A stretch of 64,000 nucleotides of DNA from Pseudomonadota bacterium (GTDB lineage Bacteria; Pseudomonadota; Gammaproteobacteria; Steroidobacterales; Steroidobacteraceae), in contig JANXQL010000088.1 in assembly GCA_025356815.1 (NCBI GenBank), positions 1-64,000 on the forward strand. Reading direction: 5' to 3'. The first letter of the stretch is position 1; each line of letters begins with the position of its first letter. This document shows, one piece after another, positions 46,550 to 56,659 of the stretch. The notes below the pieces were generated by a model that saw only the letters and a list, made by a program, of their open reading frames with translations, was not told the DNA's origin and searched no databases. The position numbers were made by a program, and so were the translations under genes.

Positions 46550-47691
46550 AGCTCGTCGCGACGGCGCATCGCGTCGGCATAGCCGAGCGCGATCAGCTCG
46601 CGCGCGTACGCGCCGTCGAACAGCAGGTAGCTGAGCAGCATCCGGCCGCCGGGATTTGCGGCGCCCAGGGTCCGCAGCAACGTGCGCAGCGAGCGCGGCA
46701 TGTCCGCCTCGTGGCGCTCGGCAATCTCGCCGAAATCCTCGCTCGGCGCGAGCTGCAGTGCCTCGATGCGGCGCATGCCGGGGACCGCAACGCCCGCCGC
46801 CTTCAGCAGCAGGTTGTCGCGCTCCAGCCGCTCCAGGTCGGCGTGCACGGCATCCATGAACAGGGTGTCGAGCATGAAGCCGAAGATGTGCCCGAAGCTC
46901 GGCGGGTGCGCCTCGACGAACGGCGGCGACGGCCGCCCCGCGGCCATGGCCGGCCGCACACCGACGACCAGCAACCGCTCGGCGCCGAGATTGATGGCCG
47001 CCGACAGCGGCGCCAGCTGGCGCATCGCGCCGTCACCGTAGTAGCGGCCTTCCATGCGCACCGGCGGGAACAGGAACGGCACCGCGGCGCCGGCCATCAG
47101 GTGATCGAGACCAAGCTCCGCCGGCACCCCCTGCGACCAGGGTCGTAGCAGTGCCGCGTGCGCGGGGCTCGCGCTGTAGAACGCGACCGACTCGCCCTGC
47201 TGGTAGGGCGAGGCGCTGATCGACAGCGCATCCAGGTGACCGTGCTCCAGCGCCTGCGCGATGCGCGCGAAGTTGACGTGCCGCTCCAGCAGCTCGCGCA
47301 GCGGCGCGTTGTCGAGCACCGAGCGCGGCGACCGCGCGAGCCAGCCGCCGGACACCAGGGCAAGCAGCCAGTGCAGCCCGCCGCGCAGCATGCTCGGCGT
47401 GTCCGCCCGAAACACCTGCTCGACGCGAAAGCCGGCCCAGAAGCGCTCGAGCGTGAGCGCGCCTTCGCGGAAATGCGCCGCGTGAGCGGCGATGATGCAG
47501 CCGATAATCGCGCCGGCCGAGGTGCCGGTGATGATGCGAAACGGCACCGGCCGGTCGGCCGGGACGAACTCGGCCAGCGCCTTGAGCACGCCAACCTGAT
47601 AGGCGGCGCGCGCACCGCCGCCGGGCAGCACCAGCGCGAGGCGGGGCGCCGGCCTTGGCAGTCCAGTACAGGGATCCGGGGTTTCGCTCAC
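46525..47691 (-). CDS. Patatin-like phospholipase family protein
   Basis: LALVLPGGGARAAYQVGVLKAL (oxyanion), ITGTSAGAI (GxSxG), YGDGAMRQ (DG catalytic Asp). Confidence 0.93.
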   Translation of the reverse strand: MSETPDPCTGLPRPAPRLALVLPGGGARAAYQVGVLKALAEFVPADRPVPFRIITGTSAGAIIGCIIAAHAAHFREGALTLERFWAGFRVEQVFRADTPSMLRGGLHWLLALVSGGWLARSPRSVLDNAPLRELLERHVNFARIAQALEHGHLDALSISASPYQQGESVAFYSASPAHAALLRPWSQGVPAELGLDHLMAGAAVPFLFPPVRMEGRYYGDGAMRQLAPLSAAINLGAERLLVVGVRPAMAAGRPSPPFVEAHPPSFGHIFGFMLDTLFMDAVHADLERLERDNLLLKAAGVAVPGMRRIEALQLAPSEDFGEIAERHEADMPRSLRTLLRTLGAANPGGRMLLSYLLFDGAYARELIALGYADAMRRRDELQELLSEA

Positions 47692-47770
47692 GGTGTCATT
47701 ATGCGCTGACCGGCATTACCATCGAGCGCGCCGGATCCCCGGCCCGTGCCCCGCCCTTCCGGAGGAAGCC

Positions 47771-48346
47771 ATGATCCTGTCACGTCGCCACGTCGCCACC
47801 CTGCTGCTGACCCTGTGCACGGCGGCCGCATCGCCCGCCCGCGCCGAGGTTCCCGCCGCCGGCCCGCTCGAAGGCGCCGCTGCCCCCGCGTTCAAGCTGC
47901 AGGACCAGGCCGGTCGATGGCACTCGCTCGAGGAGTACCGCGGCCAGTGGCTGGTCGTGTACTTCTACCCCAAGGACCAGACGCCGGGCTGCACCACCCA
48001 GGCCTGTTCGCTGCGCGACAACATCTTCGCCTTCCGCAAGGCCGGCGCGACGATCGTCGGCATCAGCGTCGACGATGTGGCCTCGCACAAGGAGTTCGCC
48101 GAGAAGCACTCGCTGCCGTTCACGATCCTCGCCGACCCCAGCAAGCAGACGGCGCGCGACTACGGTGTGCTGGTCAATATGCTGGGCATCTACGAACTCG
48201 CGCAGCGCGATACCTTCCTGATCGACCCGCAGGGCAGGATCGCCAAGCACTGGGTCAAGGTCGACCCGCAAGGCCATTCGGAGATGGTCCTGAAGGAACT
48301 GCAGGCGCGCCAAGCCAAGGCACCGGCCGCGAAGACGACCAGCTGA
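47771..48346 (+). CDS. Peroxiredoxin (BCP/PrxQ type) with putative N-terminal export signal
   Basis: YRGQWLVVYFYPKDQTPGCTTQACSLRDN; N-terminal MILSRRHVATLLLTLCTAAASPARAEVPAAG. Confidence 0.92.
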   Translation: MILSRRHVATLLLTLCTAAASPARAEVPAAGPLEGAAAPAFKLQDQAGRWHSLEEYRGQWLVVYFYPKDQTPGCTTQACSLRDNIFAFRKAGATIVGISVDDVASHKEFAEKHSLPFTILADPSKQTARDYGVLVNMLGIYELAQRDTFLIDPQGRIAKHWVKVDPQGHSEMVLKELQARQAKAPAAKTTS

Positions 48347-48365
48347 AAGCCCGCCCCGCGCACGC

Positions 48366-49550
48366 CTAGCGCGCATTCAGCGCGCGCGTCGCGCGGTCGA
48401 TGCCGGCCAACGTCAGCGGGTACATCCGGCCCTCCAGCAGGCGCCGGCAGACGCCGATCGACGGCACGTACTCCCAGCGCTCCTCCGGCTCGGGGTTCAG
48501 CCAGGCGTGCCGCGGGTACGCCTGCCGCAGGCGCTCGAGCCATGCCGATCCCGGCTCCTCGTTCCAGTGCTCGATGCTGCCGCCCGCCTGCAGGATCTCG
48601 TACGGTCCCATCGTGGCGTCGCCGACGAACACCAGCCGGTAGTCCGGGCCGTAGGTGCGCATCACCTCGACGAGCGGGATGCGCTCGGCGTGGCGACGGT
48701 GGTTGTCCTTCCAGACCGTCTCGTAGACGAAGTTGTGGAAGTAGTAGTACTCCAGGTGCTTGAACTCGCTGCGCGCCGCGGTGAACAGTTCCTCGCAGAC
48801 GCGCACGTGGTCGTCCATCGAGCCGCCGACGTCCAGAAACAGCAGGACCTTGATCGCGTTGTGGCGCTCCGGCACGAGCTTCAGATCGAGCCAGCCGGCG
48901 TTGCGCGCAGTCGCGTCGATGGTGCCGCCGAGGTCCAGTTCCTCGGCGGCGCCCTCGCGCGCGAACCTGCGCAGGCGACGCAACGCGAGCTTGATGTTGC
49001 GCGTGCCGAGCTCGAGCGTATCGTCCAGATTCCTGAACTCGCGCCTGTCCCAGACCTTGACCGCGCTGCGCTGACGCGACGCGTCCTGGCCGATGCGCAC
49101 GCCTTCCGGGTTGTAGCCATAGGCGCCGAACGGCGAGCGTCCGGCCGTTCCAATCCACCTGTTGCCGCCCTGGTGGCGGCCTTCCTGCTCGCGCAGCCGC
49201 TCGCGCAGCGCCTCCATCAGCTTCTCGAGGCCCCCCATCGCCTCGATCTTCGCCCGCTCCTCGGGTCCGAGGGTGAGCTCGGCGAGCTTGCGTAGCCATT
49301 CCTCGGGCAGCGCCGTGGCGTCGGGCCCCGTGAATGCGGCCTCGAGCCCGCGAAAGTGCTCGGCGAAGACGCGGTCGTAGCGGTCATAGTGGCGCTCGTC
49401 CTTGACCAGCACCGTGCGCGCAAGCACGTAGAAGTCCTCGACCGAAGTGCCCGCGACGCGCGCCTTGAGCGCCTCCAAGAGCGCCAGGTACTCGCCGAGC
49501 GAGACCGGCACGCCGGCCTCGCGCAGCATCATGAAGAACCGGACGAGCAT
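48366..49550 (-). CDS. VWA domain (CoxE-like) protein
   Basis: MLVRFFMMLREAGVPVSLGEYLALLEAL; IKVLLFLDVGGSMDDHVRVCEELF; downstream partner of a MoxR-type ATPase. Confidence 0.88.
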   Translation of the reverse strand: MLVRFFMMLREAGVPVSLGEYLALLEALKARVAGTSVEDFYVLARTVLVKDERHYDRYDRVFAEHFRGLEAAFTGPDATALPEEWLRKLAELTLGPEERAKIEAMGGLEKLMEALRERLREQEGRHQGGNRWIGTAGRSPFGAYGYNPEGVRIGQDASRQRSAVKVWDRREFRNLDDTLELGTRNIKLALRRLRRFAREGAAEELDLGGTIDATARNAGWLDLKLVPERHNAIKVLLFLDVGGSMDDHVRVCEELFTAARSEFKHLEYYYFHNFVYETVWKDNHRRHAERIPLVEVMRTYGPDYRLVFVGDATMGPYEILQAGGSIEHWNEEPGSAWLERLRQAYPRHAWLNPEPEERWEYVPSIGVCRRLLEGRMYPLTLAGIDRATRALNAR

Positions 49551-49562
49551 GACGCCCGCGCG

Positions 49563-50417
49563 CTAGCGGCCAGCGCGGCGGTTCATGAACAGCAGCTGCT
49601 CGAACAGGTGCACGTCCTGCTCGTTCTTCAGCAGTGCGCCGTACAGCGGCGGGATCACCGCCTTGCCGTCGGCGGCGCGCAGCGCCTCAGGCGGGATATC
49701 CTCGGCGAGCAGCAGCTTGAGCCAGTCGAGCAGCTCCGAGGTCGAGGGCTTCTTCTTCAGGCCCGGCACATCACGCAGGCGGTAGAACGCCTCGAGGGCT
49801 TCCTTCAGCAGCTCCTGCTTGAGGCCGGGGAAATGCACGGCGACGATCTGCTCCATCGTCGCGGCATCCGGAAAGCGGATGTAATGGAAGAAGCAGCGGC
49901 GCAGGAATGCATCCGGCAGCTCCTTCTCGTTGTTGCTGGTGATCACGATGATCGGCCGGTGGCGCGCGCGCACGAGCTGCTGCGTCTCGTAGACGTAGAA
50001 CTCCATCCGGTCCAGTTCGCGCAGCAGGTCGTTCGGGAACTCGATGTCCGCCTTGTCGATCTCGTCGATCAACAGCACCGGCTGCTCATCGCACTCGAAC
50101 GCCTCCCACAGTCGCCCCTTGACGATGTAGTTGGCGATCTCACGCACCCGCTCGTCGCCGAGCTGGGAGTCGCGCAGACGCGAGACCGCGTCGTACTCGT
50201 ACAGGCCCTGCTGCGCCTTGGTCGTGGACTTCACGTGCCACTCGTACAGCGGTCGCGCCAGCGAGCGGGCGATCTCCTCGGCCAGCTGGGTCTTGCCCGT
50301 CCCCGGTTCGCCTTTGATCAGCAGCGGCCGGCCGAGCGTGACCGCCGCGTTGACCGCCATCGTCAGGTCGCCGGTCGCGACGTAGCGCTCGGTGCCGGTG
50401 AACCGGGGATTCGACAT
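49563..50417 (-). CDS. MoxR-family AAA+ ATPase
   Basis: RPLLIKGEPGTGKTQLAEEIARSL; VLLIDEIDKADIEFPNDLLRELDRMEF. Confidence 0.94.
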   Translation of the reverse strand: MSNPRFTGTERYVATGDLTMAVNAAVTLGRPLLIKGEPGTGKTQLAEEIARSLARPLYEWHVKSTTKAQQGLYEYDAVSRLRDSQLGDERVREIANYIVKGRLWEAFECDEQPVLLIDEIDKADIEFPNDLLRELDRMEFYVYETQQLVRARHRPIIVITSNNEKELPDAFLRRCFFHYIRFPDAATMEQIVAVHFPGLKQELLKEALEAFYRLRDVPGLKKKPSTSELLDWLKLLLAEDIPPEALRAADGKAVIPPLYGALLKNEQDVHLFEQLLFMNRRAGR

Positions 50418-50480
50418 CGGGGACTCCTTCGGGCGGGGCCCCGATCTTACGGTGCGCAGGACAGGCCCGCGACCCTGTCG

Positions 50481-52856
50481 TCAGGGCGTCAGCGTCAGCC
50501 GGTGCTCCGCCGGACCGGGCAGGAACGGTGCCGGCGTACCGTGCGCCCAGTGCTCGTGGCCGGCGCGAAAGTACGCTGACAGCGGGTGGCCGCTCTGCCC
50601 GCCGGGCATCGCGAACAGGGCCTCGGCCTCGTGGCCCGGGGAGACGGCGAAGCGCTCGGAGGAACCGAAGTTCGTCCCCTGCACGCGCGGCATGTCCTCG
50701 TCGCCCGGCAGCATCTCGGGGGGCACATCCAGCAGCCGCGCGATGCCGGGCACCGCGGCCGACAGCGGATGGCGGATGCGCACCAGGTTGACCCGGCCCC
50801 AGGTGCACGCGACTAGTGCCGCGCACTCGCCGTCGAGGTCCGCGAGTGTCGCGTCCACCGCCTGCAGCAGGAACGAGCGCCAATCGGCCTGCCCGGGCGG
50901 CAGCAGGTTCACCGGCCGGCCGCTGACCAGCGACCAGAGCGGTCCCTCGAACGAGGCAGGGATGTGGAAACGCACGCCGGGGTTCGCGGCCCGCACAGGA
51001 GCGATCAGCGCATAGAAGGCGTCACGCTCGACCTCCAGACGGAACGCCCGCACCAGGCGGAACGCCGGATCGTCGATGGCGGCATGGCCGCTCCAGCGGC
51101 CGAGTGCGCTTTTCAGCTCGGCGCGGCGGGGATGGCCCGCGAGCGCGTCGGCATCGAGCAGCCCTAGCAGGAGTTCGTGCCAGCGACTGAGAAACAGCGC
51201 GCGGTCGTCCAGTTGGACGGCGAGCATGTCGGCGGGCGTCAGCTGGTCGCCGCGCGCGGCGAGGTCGCCCTGGATCTGGCGCGCGCGCGCGCCGCGGTCG
51301 TAGCCGCCGTCACCGATCGCCGCGAGCGCGGCGCCGCCGACGACGCGCGCGTTCGCCGTCTGGATCTGCCCGGGCGCGGGATCGACCAGGCGCGGCCGGT
51401 CGGCGGCGTCGAGCCAGCCGGCGAAGCCCGCCTGCGGGTCGGTCGACAGGTGCGGCAGGCCGCTGTCCACGCCGTGCCGGGTCGGCACCTGGCCGGCAAC
51501 GGTCCAGGCGATGTGGCCGTCGCGGTCGCCAACCACGAAATTCTGCGCCGGGATGCCGGCACGGGCGGCAAGCCCGATCGCCTCGTCCACGGACGCGGCG
51601 CGATCCAGGCCCGCCAGCTCGAAATTCAGCGCGGCCGGATCGTGCGCGGTCCAGGCGAGCGCCAGGGCGCGGCCATGCGCGTCGTGGCCGACGATCGGCC
51701 CCCACTGGGTGCCGACCACATCCAGCACCTCCGGCTCCGCGCCCTTGACCAGGATGCGCTCCTTCACGTGGCTCAACGGATGCGAGCCGTCGGCCGCGAG
51801 GTAGTGGTCTGCGGCAGCCGGATCCGGCACCACCAGGACCAGGTCCTGGTAGTCGCCGTAGCTGTTGGTGAAGCCCCAGGCCACATGGCCATTGCTGCCG
51901 GTGACCACCGCCGGTGCCCCCGGCAGGGTGACGCCGGTGACGTCGGCCTCGGCCCCACCGGCGTCGCGCCAGTGCAGGCGGGCGCGATACCAGGTGTTGG
52001 GCACGCGGATCGTGAGGTGCATGTCGTTGGCGACCAGCGCCGCGCCCGAGGCGCTGCGACGGCCGGCGACCGCCCAGTTGTTGCTGCCGGGCGCCGAATG
52101 GGGAGTCGCGTGCCGCGCGGGCGGCGCGAAGTCCAGCGGACCCAGGCGCGCCAGATCGTAGTCCGCGGCCGTCGGCACGCGCGGGGCGGCGCTCACCGTG
52201 CCGTCGAGGGCCGCGTCCCAGTCACCCGCGGCAGCCTCGACGAAGTCCGCCGCGGCCGGCGGCAGGGACTCGTGCACCAGGCCGCGTTCGAGGCGGGTAT
52301 GGCCGTCCGCCTCCTGCAGCTCCAGGAACATCGCCAGCACCACCAGCACCGAATCCTCGGCCCGCCACGGCTCGGGCGTGCCGCCCAGGAGCAGGTACTC
52401 GAATGGCCGCCCGCGCAGGGACGCGAGCCCGGCATTGACGCCGGCCGCGTACGCATCCATCAGCGTGCGCTGCTCGGCACCCGCCCGGCCGATCACCGCG
52501 CGCGCGACAGAGCGGAAGCGGTGCACGCGCAGCGCCCGGTCGGTGCCGAGCGTGGCGCGGCCCATCAGCGCCGACAGCTCACCGGCCGCAGCGCGGCGCA
52601 TCAGGTCCATCTGGAAGAACCGGTCCTGGCCGTGCGCGTAACCCAGCCCGTAGGCGACGTCAGCCCGCTGCCCGCCGCTGACGGTGACCGCCCCGCTGGC
52701 ATCGCGCTCGACGCTGACCATGGCCTCGACGCCATGCGCGTGCACGCGTCCGTCGAGCACCGGCAGGCTCGCGCGCAGCAGCAGCCAGACGGCGACGGCG
52801 GCAAGCGCCGCCAGCGCGACGAGCGCCACGGCGAGGCGGAGCAACAGCTTCTGCAT
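50481..52856 (-). CDS. Penicillin acylase family (Ntn hydrolase) protein
   Basis: N-terminal hydrophobic segment; VAYGLGYAHGQDRFFQMDLMRRAAAGELSALMG; GSNNWAVAGRRSASGAALVANDMHL (autocatalytic Ser); VTGSNGHVAWGFTNSYGDYQDLV. Confidence 0.94.
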   Translation of the reverse strand: MQKLLLRLAVALVALAALAAVAVWLLLRASLPVLDGRVHAHGVEAMVSVERDASGAVTVSGGQRADVAYGLGYAHGQDRFFQMDLMRRAAAGELSALMGRATLGTDRALRVHRFRSVARAVIGRAGAEQRTLMDAYAAGVNAGLASLRGRPFEYLLLGGTPEPWRAEDSVLVVLAMFLELQEADGHTRLERGLVHESLPPAAADFVEAAAGDWDAALDGTVSAAPRVPTAADYDLARLGPLDFAPPARHATPHSAPGSNNWAVAGRRSASGAALVANDMHLTIRVPNTWYRARLHWRDAGGAEADVTGVTLPGAPAVVTGSNGHVAWGFTNSYGDYQDLVLVVPDPAAADHYLAADGSHPLSHVKERILVKGAEPEVLDVVGTQWGPIVGHDAHGRALALAWTAHDPAALNFELAGLDRAASVDEAIGLAARAGIPAQNFVVGDRDGHIAWTVAGQVPTRHGVDSGLPHLSTDPQAGFAGWLDAADRPRLVDPAPGQIQTANARVVGGAALAAIGDGGYDRGARARQIQGDLAARGDQLTPADMLAVQLDDRALFLSRWHELLLGLLDADALAGHPRRAELKSALGRWSGHAAIDDPAFRLVRAFRLEVERDAFYALIAPVRAANPGVRFHIPASFEGPLWSLVSGRPVNLLPPGQADWRSFLLQAVDATLADLDGECAALVACTWGRVNLVRIRHPLSAAVPGIARLLDVPPEMLPGDEDMPRVQGTNFGSSERFAVSPGHEAEALFAMPGGQSGHPLSAYFRAGHEHWAHGTPAPFLPGPAEHRLTLTP

Positions 52857-52944
52857 GGGGCGACCCGGACGACGAGGGTGGGCCGCCATCGTCGCCGCTG
52901 GGCAGCAGGCTGGCAAGCGGGCCGAACGGGCCCGCCCGCGTCGC

Positions 52945-54399
52945 CTAGATCCGCACCTCGAGGATCTTCATCGAGTTGGTGCCGCCGGAAACGCCGGAAT
53001 GCTCGCCCTTGGTCACGATGATCCGGTCGCCCTCGGCGCACAGCCCGAGCTCCACCGCGCGACGGAAGATCGACGGGTAGAGAATCGACGGCTCGGTGTG
53101 CGTGACATCGAACGCCACCGGATAGACGCCGCGATACAGCGTCACGCGCCGGCGCGTCGACTCTACCCGGGTGAAGGCGTAGATTGGAATGTCCGAGCGC
53201 ATGCGCGACATCCACAGCGGCGTGGAGCCGGATTCCGTCAGCGCGACGATCGCCTTCACATCCATGTGGTTGGCGGTGTACATGACGGCCATCGCGATCG
53301 CCTCATCGGTGCCCTGGAACTCCTTCCTCTCGAAACGCTGGCGGCTGCGGCCGCCCTTGGCGATCTGGTACTTCTCCGCACCGACGATGACCTGCGCCAT
53401 CGCCTCGACGGCCTTGACCGGATACCTGCCGACGGCGCTCTCGGCGGACAGCATCACCGCGTCCGTGCCGTCGAGCACGGCGTTGGCAACGTCCGAGACC
53501 TCGGCGCGCGTCGGCACCGGATTGTTGATCATCGACTCCATCATCTGGGTCGCCGTGATGACGGGCTTGAAGTGGTGCCGTGCGGTCTGGATGATCTGCT
53601 TCTGCAGGCCAGTCAGCTCCGCGTAGCCCACCTCGACGCCGAGGTCGCCTCTGGCGACCATGACCACGTCGCTCGCCTCGACTATTTCCTCGAGGTTCAC
53701 GATCGCCTCGGCGCGCTCGATCTTCGACACCAGACCAGCCGTGCCGCCGGCAGCGCGCAGCAGTCGGCGCGCCTCGATCATGTCCGCGGCGCAGCGCGGG
53801 AACGAGACCGCGAGGTAGTCGACCTCGAGCTTCGCGGCGATCTGGATGTCGGCGCGGTCCTTGTCGGTCAACGCGCCGGCCGACAGACCGCCACCACGCC
53901 GGTTCAGGCCTTTGTTGTTCGACAGCTCGCCGCCGGTCACCACGCGCGTGTGCACGCGCGGTCCGTCGACCGAGGTCACCTCGAGCACGATCAGGCCGTC
54001 ATTGAGCAGCAGCACATCCCCCGAACCGACGTCCCTGGGCAGATCCTTGTATGCGCAGCCGACCGAATCCTGACTGCCCTCCATGGGGTCGAGCGACACA
54101 TCGAGCGTGAACGGCGCACCCTCCACCAGCTGGATCCTGCCATCGACGAAGCGTTCGATGCGGATCTTCGGACCCGACAGGTCTCCGAGCACGCTCACCA
54201 CACGGCCGACGCTCGCGGCCGCATCCCTCACCAGCTGCACGCGGCGGGCATGGTCCTCGAAACTGCCGTGCGAGAAGTTGACGCGCACGACGCCGGCACC
54301 GGCGCGGATCAGCGCCGCCAGTACGTGAAGGTCGTCGGTCGCGGGACCCAGGGTTGCGACGATCTTGGCCCGGCGGGTGGGCGCCCCGACCGGCGTCAT
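52945..54399 (-). CDS. pyk: Pyruvate kinase
   Basis: [88 protein letters not shown]. Confidence 0.97.
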   Translation of the reverse strand: MTPVGAPTRRAKIVATLGPATDDLHVLAALIRAGAGVVRVNFSHGSFEDHARRVQLVRDAAASVGRVVSVLGDLSGPKIRIERFVDGRIQLVEGAPFTLDVSLDPMEGSQDSVGCAYKDLPRDVGSGDVLLLNDGLIVLEVTSVDGPRVHTRVVTGGELSNNKGLNRRGGGLSAGALTDKDRADIQIAAKLEVDYLAVSFPRCAADMIEARRLLRAAGGTAGLVSKIERAEAIVNLEEIVEASDVVMVARGDLGVEVGYAELTGLQKQIIQTARHHFKPVITATQMMESMINNPVPTRAEVSDVANAVLDGTDAVMLSAESAVGRYPVKAVEAMAQVIVGAEKYQIAKGGRSRQRFERKEFQGTDEAIAMAVMYTANHMDVKAIVALTESGSTPLWMSRMRSDIPIYAFTRVESTRRRVTLYRGVYPVAFDVTHTEPSILYPSIFRRAVELGLCAEGDRIIVTKGEHSGVSGGTNSMKILEVRI

Positions 54400-55619
54400 G
54401 CCCTGCGCGCCTCGGTCGCACGGGCCTCGAGCATCACCACCGCCGGCAGCGGCTTGCCCTCGACGAACTCGAGGAATGCGCCGCCGCCGGTGGAAATGTA
54501 GGACATGCCCTCCTCCACCTGGTACTTCTCGATCGCCGCGAGCGTATCGCCGCCACCGGCGAGCGAAAACGCCTTCGACCGCGCGATGGCGTTGGCGAGC
54601 GTCTTGGTACCCTCCCCGAACTGGTCGAATTCGAACACGCCGACCGGGCCGTTCCACAGCACGGTGCCGGCGTCGCCGACCGCGCGCGCGAAGCGCTCAG
54701 CCGTATCCGGACCGATGTCTAGGATCATCTCGTCGGCGGTGACCTCCGCGATCGGCTTCACGTCGGCCTCGGCCGTGGCCGAGAACTCCTTAGCGACCAC
54801 CACGTCGGTCGGCAGCGGCAGCTCGATGCCACGCTCGGCGCACTGCGCGACCAGCCGCCGTGCGATGTCGATCATGTCGGGCTCCGCCAGGCTCTTGCCA
54901 ATCGGCGCCCCCTGCGCGAGCAGGAACGTGTTGGCGATGCCGCCGCCGACGATCAGCCTGTCGACCCTCGCGAGCAGAGCCTCGAGCACGGTCAGCTTGG
55001 TCGAGACCTTGGAGCCGCCGACGATCGCGACCAGCGGACGCTTCGGATTGTGCAGAGCCGAGTCGAGCGCCACCAGCTCATTGACCAGCAACGGTCCCGC
55101 ACAGGCGATCGGCGCGAAGCGCGCGACACCATGGGTGCTCGCCTCGGCGCGGTGCGCCGTGCCGAACGCATCCATCACGTAGACGTCGCACAGCGCTGCC
55201 ATGCGCTTCGACAGTTCCTCGGAGTCCTTCTTCTCGCCCTTGTGGAAGCGGACGTTCTCGAGCAGCACCGCTTCGCCCTCGGCGACCTCGACGCCGTCCA
55301 GCCAGTCCTTGACCAGTGGCACGCGCCGGCCGAGCAGTTCAGACAGCCGCGCCGCCACCGGCGCCAGCGAGAACTCGGCGACGGGCTTGCCCTCCTCCGG
55401 GCGACCCAGGTGCGACATGACCATCACGCGCGCGCCAGCGGCCAGCGCCGCCTGGATCGTGGGCAGCGCCGCGCGGATGCGCGCGTCGCTGCTGACCGTG
55501 CCGTCCTTGACCGGCACGTTGAGATCCTCGCGGATCAGGACGCGCTTGCCCTTGAGTGCGACGTCCTGCATCCGTATCACGCGGGTCGACACGCCGCCCA
55601 TGGCGGCGGCAGCGGTCAT
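54396..55619 (-). CDS. pgk: Phosphoglycerate kinase
   Basis: [82 protein letters not shown]. Confidence 0.97.
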   Translation of the reverse strand: MTAAAAMGGVSTRVIRMQDVALKGKRVLIREDLNVPVKDGTVSSDARIRAALPTIQAALAAGARVMVMSHLGRPEEGKPVAEFSLAPVAARLSELLGRRVPLVKDWLDGVEVAEGEAVLLENVRFHKGEKKDSEELSKRMAALCDVYVMDAFGTAHRAEASTHGVARFAPIACAGPLLVNELVALDSALHNPKRPLVAIVGGSKVSTKLTVLEALLARVDRLIVGGGIANTFLLAQGAPIGKSLAEPDMIDIARRLVAQCAERGIELPLPTDVVVAKEFSATAEADVKPIAEVTADEMILDIGPDTAERFARAVGDAGTVLWNGPVGVFEFDQFGEGTKTLANAIARSKAFSLAGGGDTLAAIEKYQVEEGMSYISTGGGAFLEFVEGKPLPAVVMLEARATEARRA

Positions 55620-56629
55620 TTCGCGTGGCTCCAGGCCAGCGTCGTGTCGAGCATGCGGTTGGAGAAGCCCCACTCGTTGTCATACCACGAGCAGACCTTC
55701 ACCAGCGTGCCACCGACGACCTTGGTCAGGGTCGCATCGTAGGTCGACGAGGCCGGGTCGTGATTGAAGTCCACCGATACCAGCGGGCCGTCGTTATAGG
55801 CGAGCACGCCCTTCAGCGGGCCGGACGAGGCCTCCTTGAGAATCCGGTTGATCTCCTCGACCGAGGTCTCGCGCCTGGCGGTGAAGGTGAGGTCGACCAT
55901 CGAGACGTTGATTGTCGGCACCCGCACCGCGAAGCCGTCCAGCTTGCCCTTCAGCTCCGGCAGCACGAGGCCGACCGCGGCGGCAGCGCCGGTCTTGGTC
56001 GGGATCATCGACATCGTCGCCGAGCGGGCGCGACGCAGATCCTCATGATAGACGTCGGTGAGCACCTGATCGTTGGTGTAGGCGTGGATGGTGGTCATGA
56101 TGCCGGCCACGAGGCCGATCTGATCGTGCAGCGGCTTCACCAGCGGCGCGAGGCAGTTGGTCGTGCAGGACGCGTTCGAGATGACGCTCATACCGCTGGT
56201 CAACACGTTGTGGTTGACGCCGTAGACCACCGTCGCGTCGACCGCGCCGCTGCCCGGGGCGGAGATCACGACCTTCTTGGCGCCGCCGGCGAGGTGCTTG
56301 GAGGCCTTCTCGTGCGACGAGAACAGGCCCGTGCACTCGAGCACGTAGTCGACGCCGAGCTCGCCCCACGGCAGCTTGGCCGGGTCACGCTCGGCCAGCA
56401 CGCGAATGCGGTCGCCATTGACGATCATCGAGTCGCCGTCGACGCTCACTTCGCCGGGAAAGCGACCGTGCGCCGTATCGTGGCGCGTGAGGTGCGCGTT
56501 GGTCTGCGAGTTGCCAAGGTCGTTGATCGCGACGATCTGGATCTCGCCATTGCGCTTGCTCTCGTACAGCGCCCGCAGCACGTTGCGGCCGATGCGACCG
56601 TACCCGTTGATACCTACCTTAATGGCCAT
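55616..56629 (-). CDS. gap: Glyceraldehyde-3-phosphate dehydrogenase
   Basis: [51 protein letters not shown]. Confidence 0.97.
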   Translation of the reverse strand: MAIKVGINGYGRIGRNVLRALYESKRNGEIQIVAINDLGNSQTNAHLTRHDTAHGRFPGEVSVDGDSMIVNGDRIRVLAERDPAKLPWGELGVDYVLECTGLFSSHEKASKHLAGGAKKVVISAPGSGAVDATVVYGVNHNVLTSGMSVISNASCTTNCLAPLVKPLHDQIGLVAGIMTTIHAYTNDQVLTDVYHEDLRRARSATMSMIPTKTGAAAAVGLVLPELKGKLDGFAVRVPTINVSMVDLTFTARRETSVEEINRILKEASSGPLKGVLAYNDGPLVSVDFNHDPASSTYDATLTKVVGGTLVKVCSWYDNEWGFSNRMLDTTLAWSHAK

Positions 56630-56659
56630 CTATGCAATCCCCTTGTCTGAAACCTGAAT

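Noticed and set aside
51177-53021. 614-aa plus-strand ORF opposite the penicillin acylase gene (and 52684..54501 plus opposite pyk)
   Set aside because: Low-complexity Arg-rich translation and full overlap with strong conserved genes.
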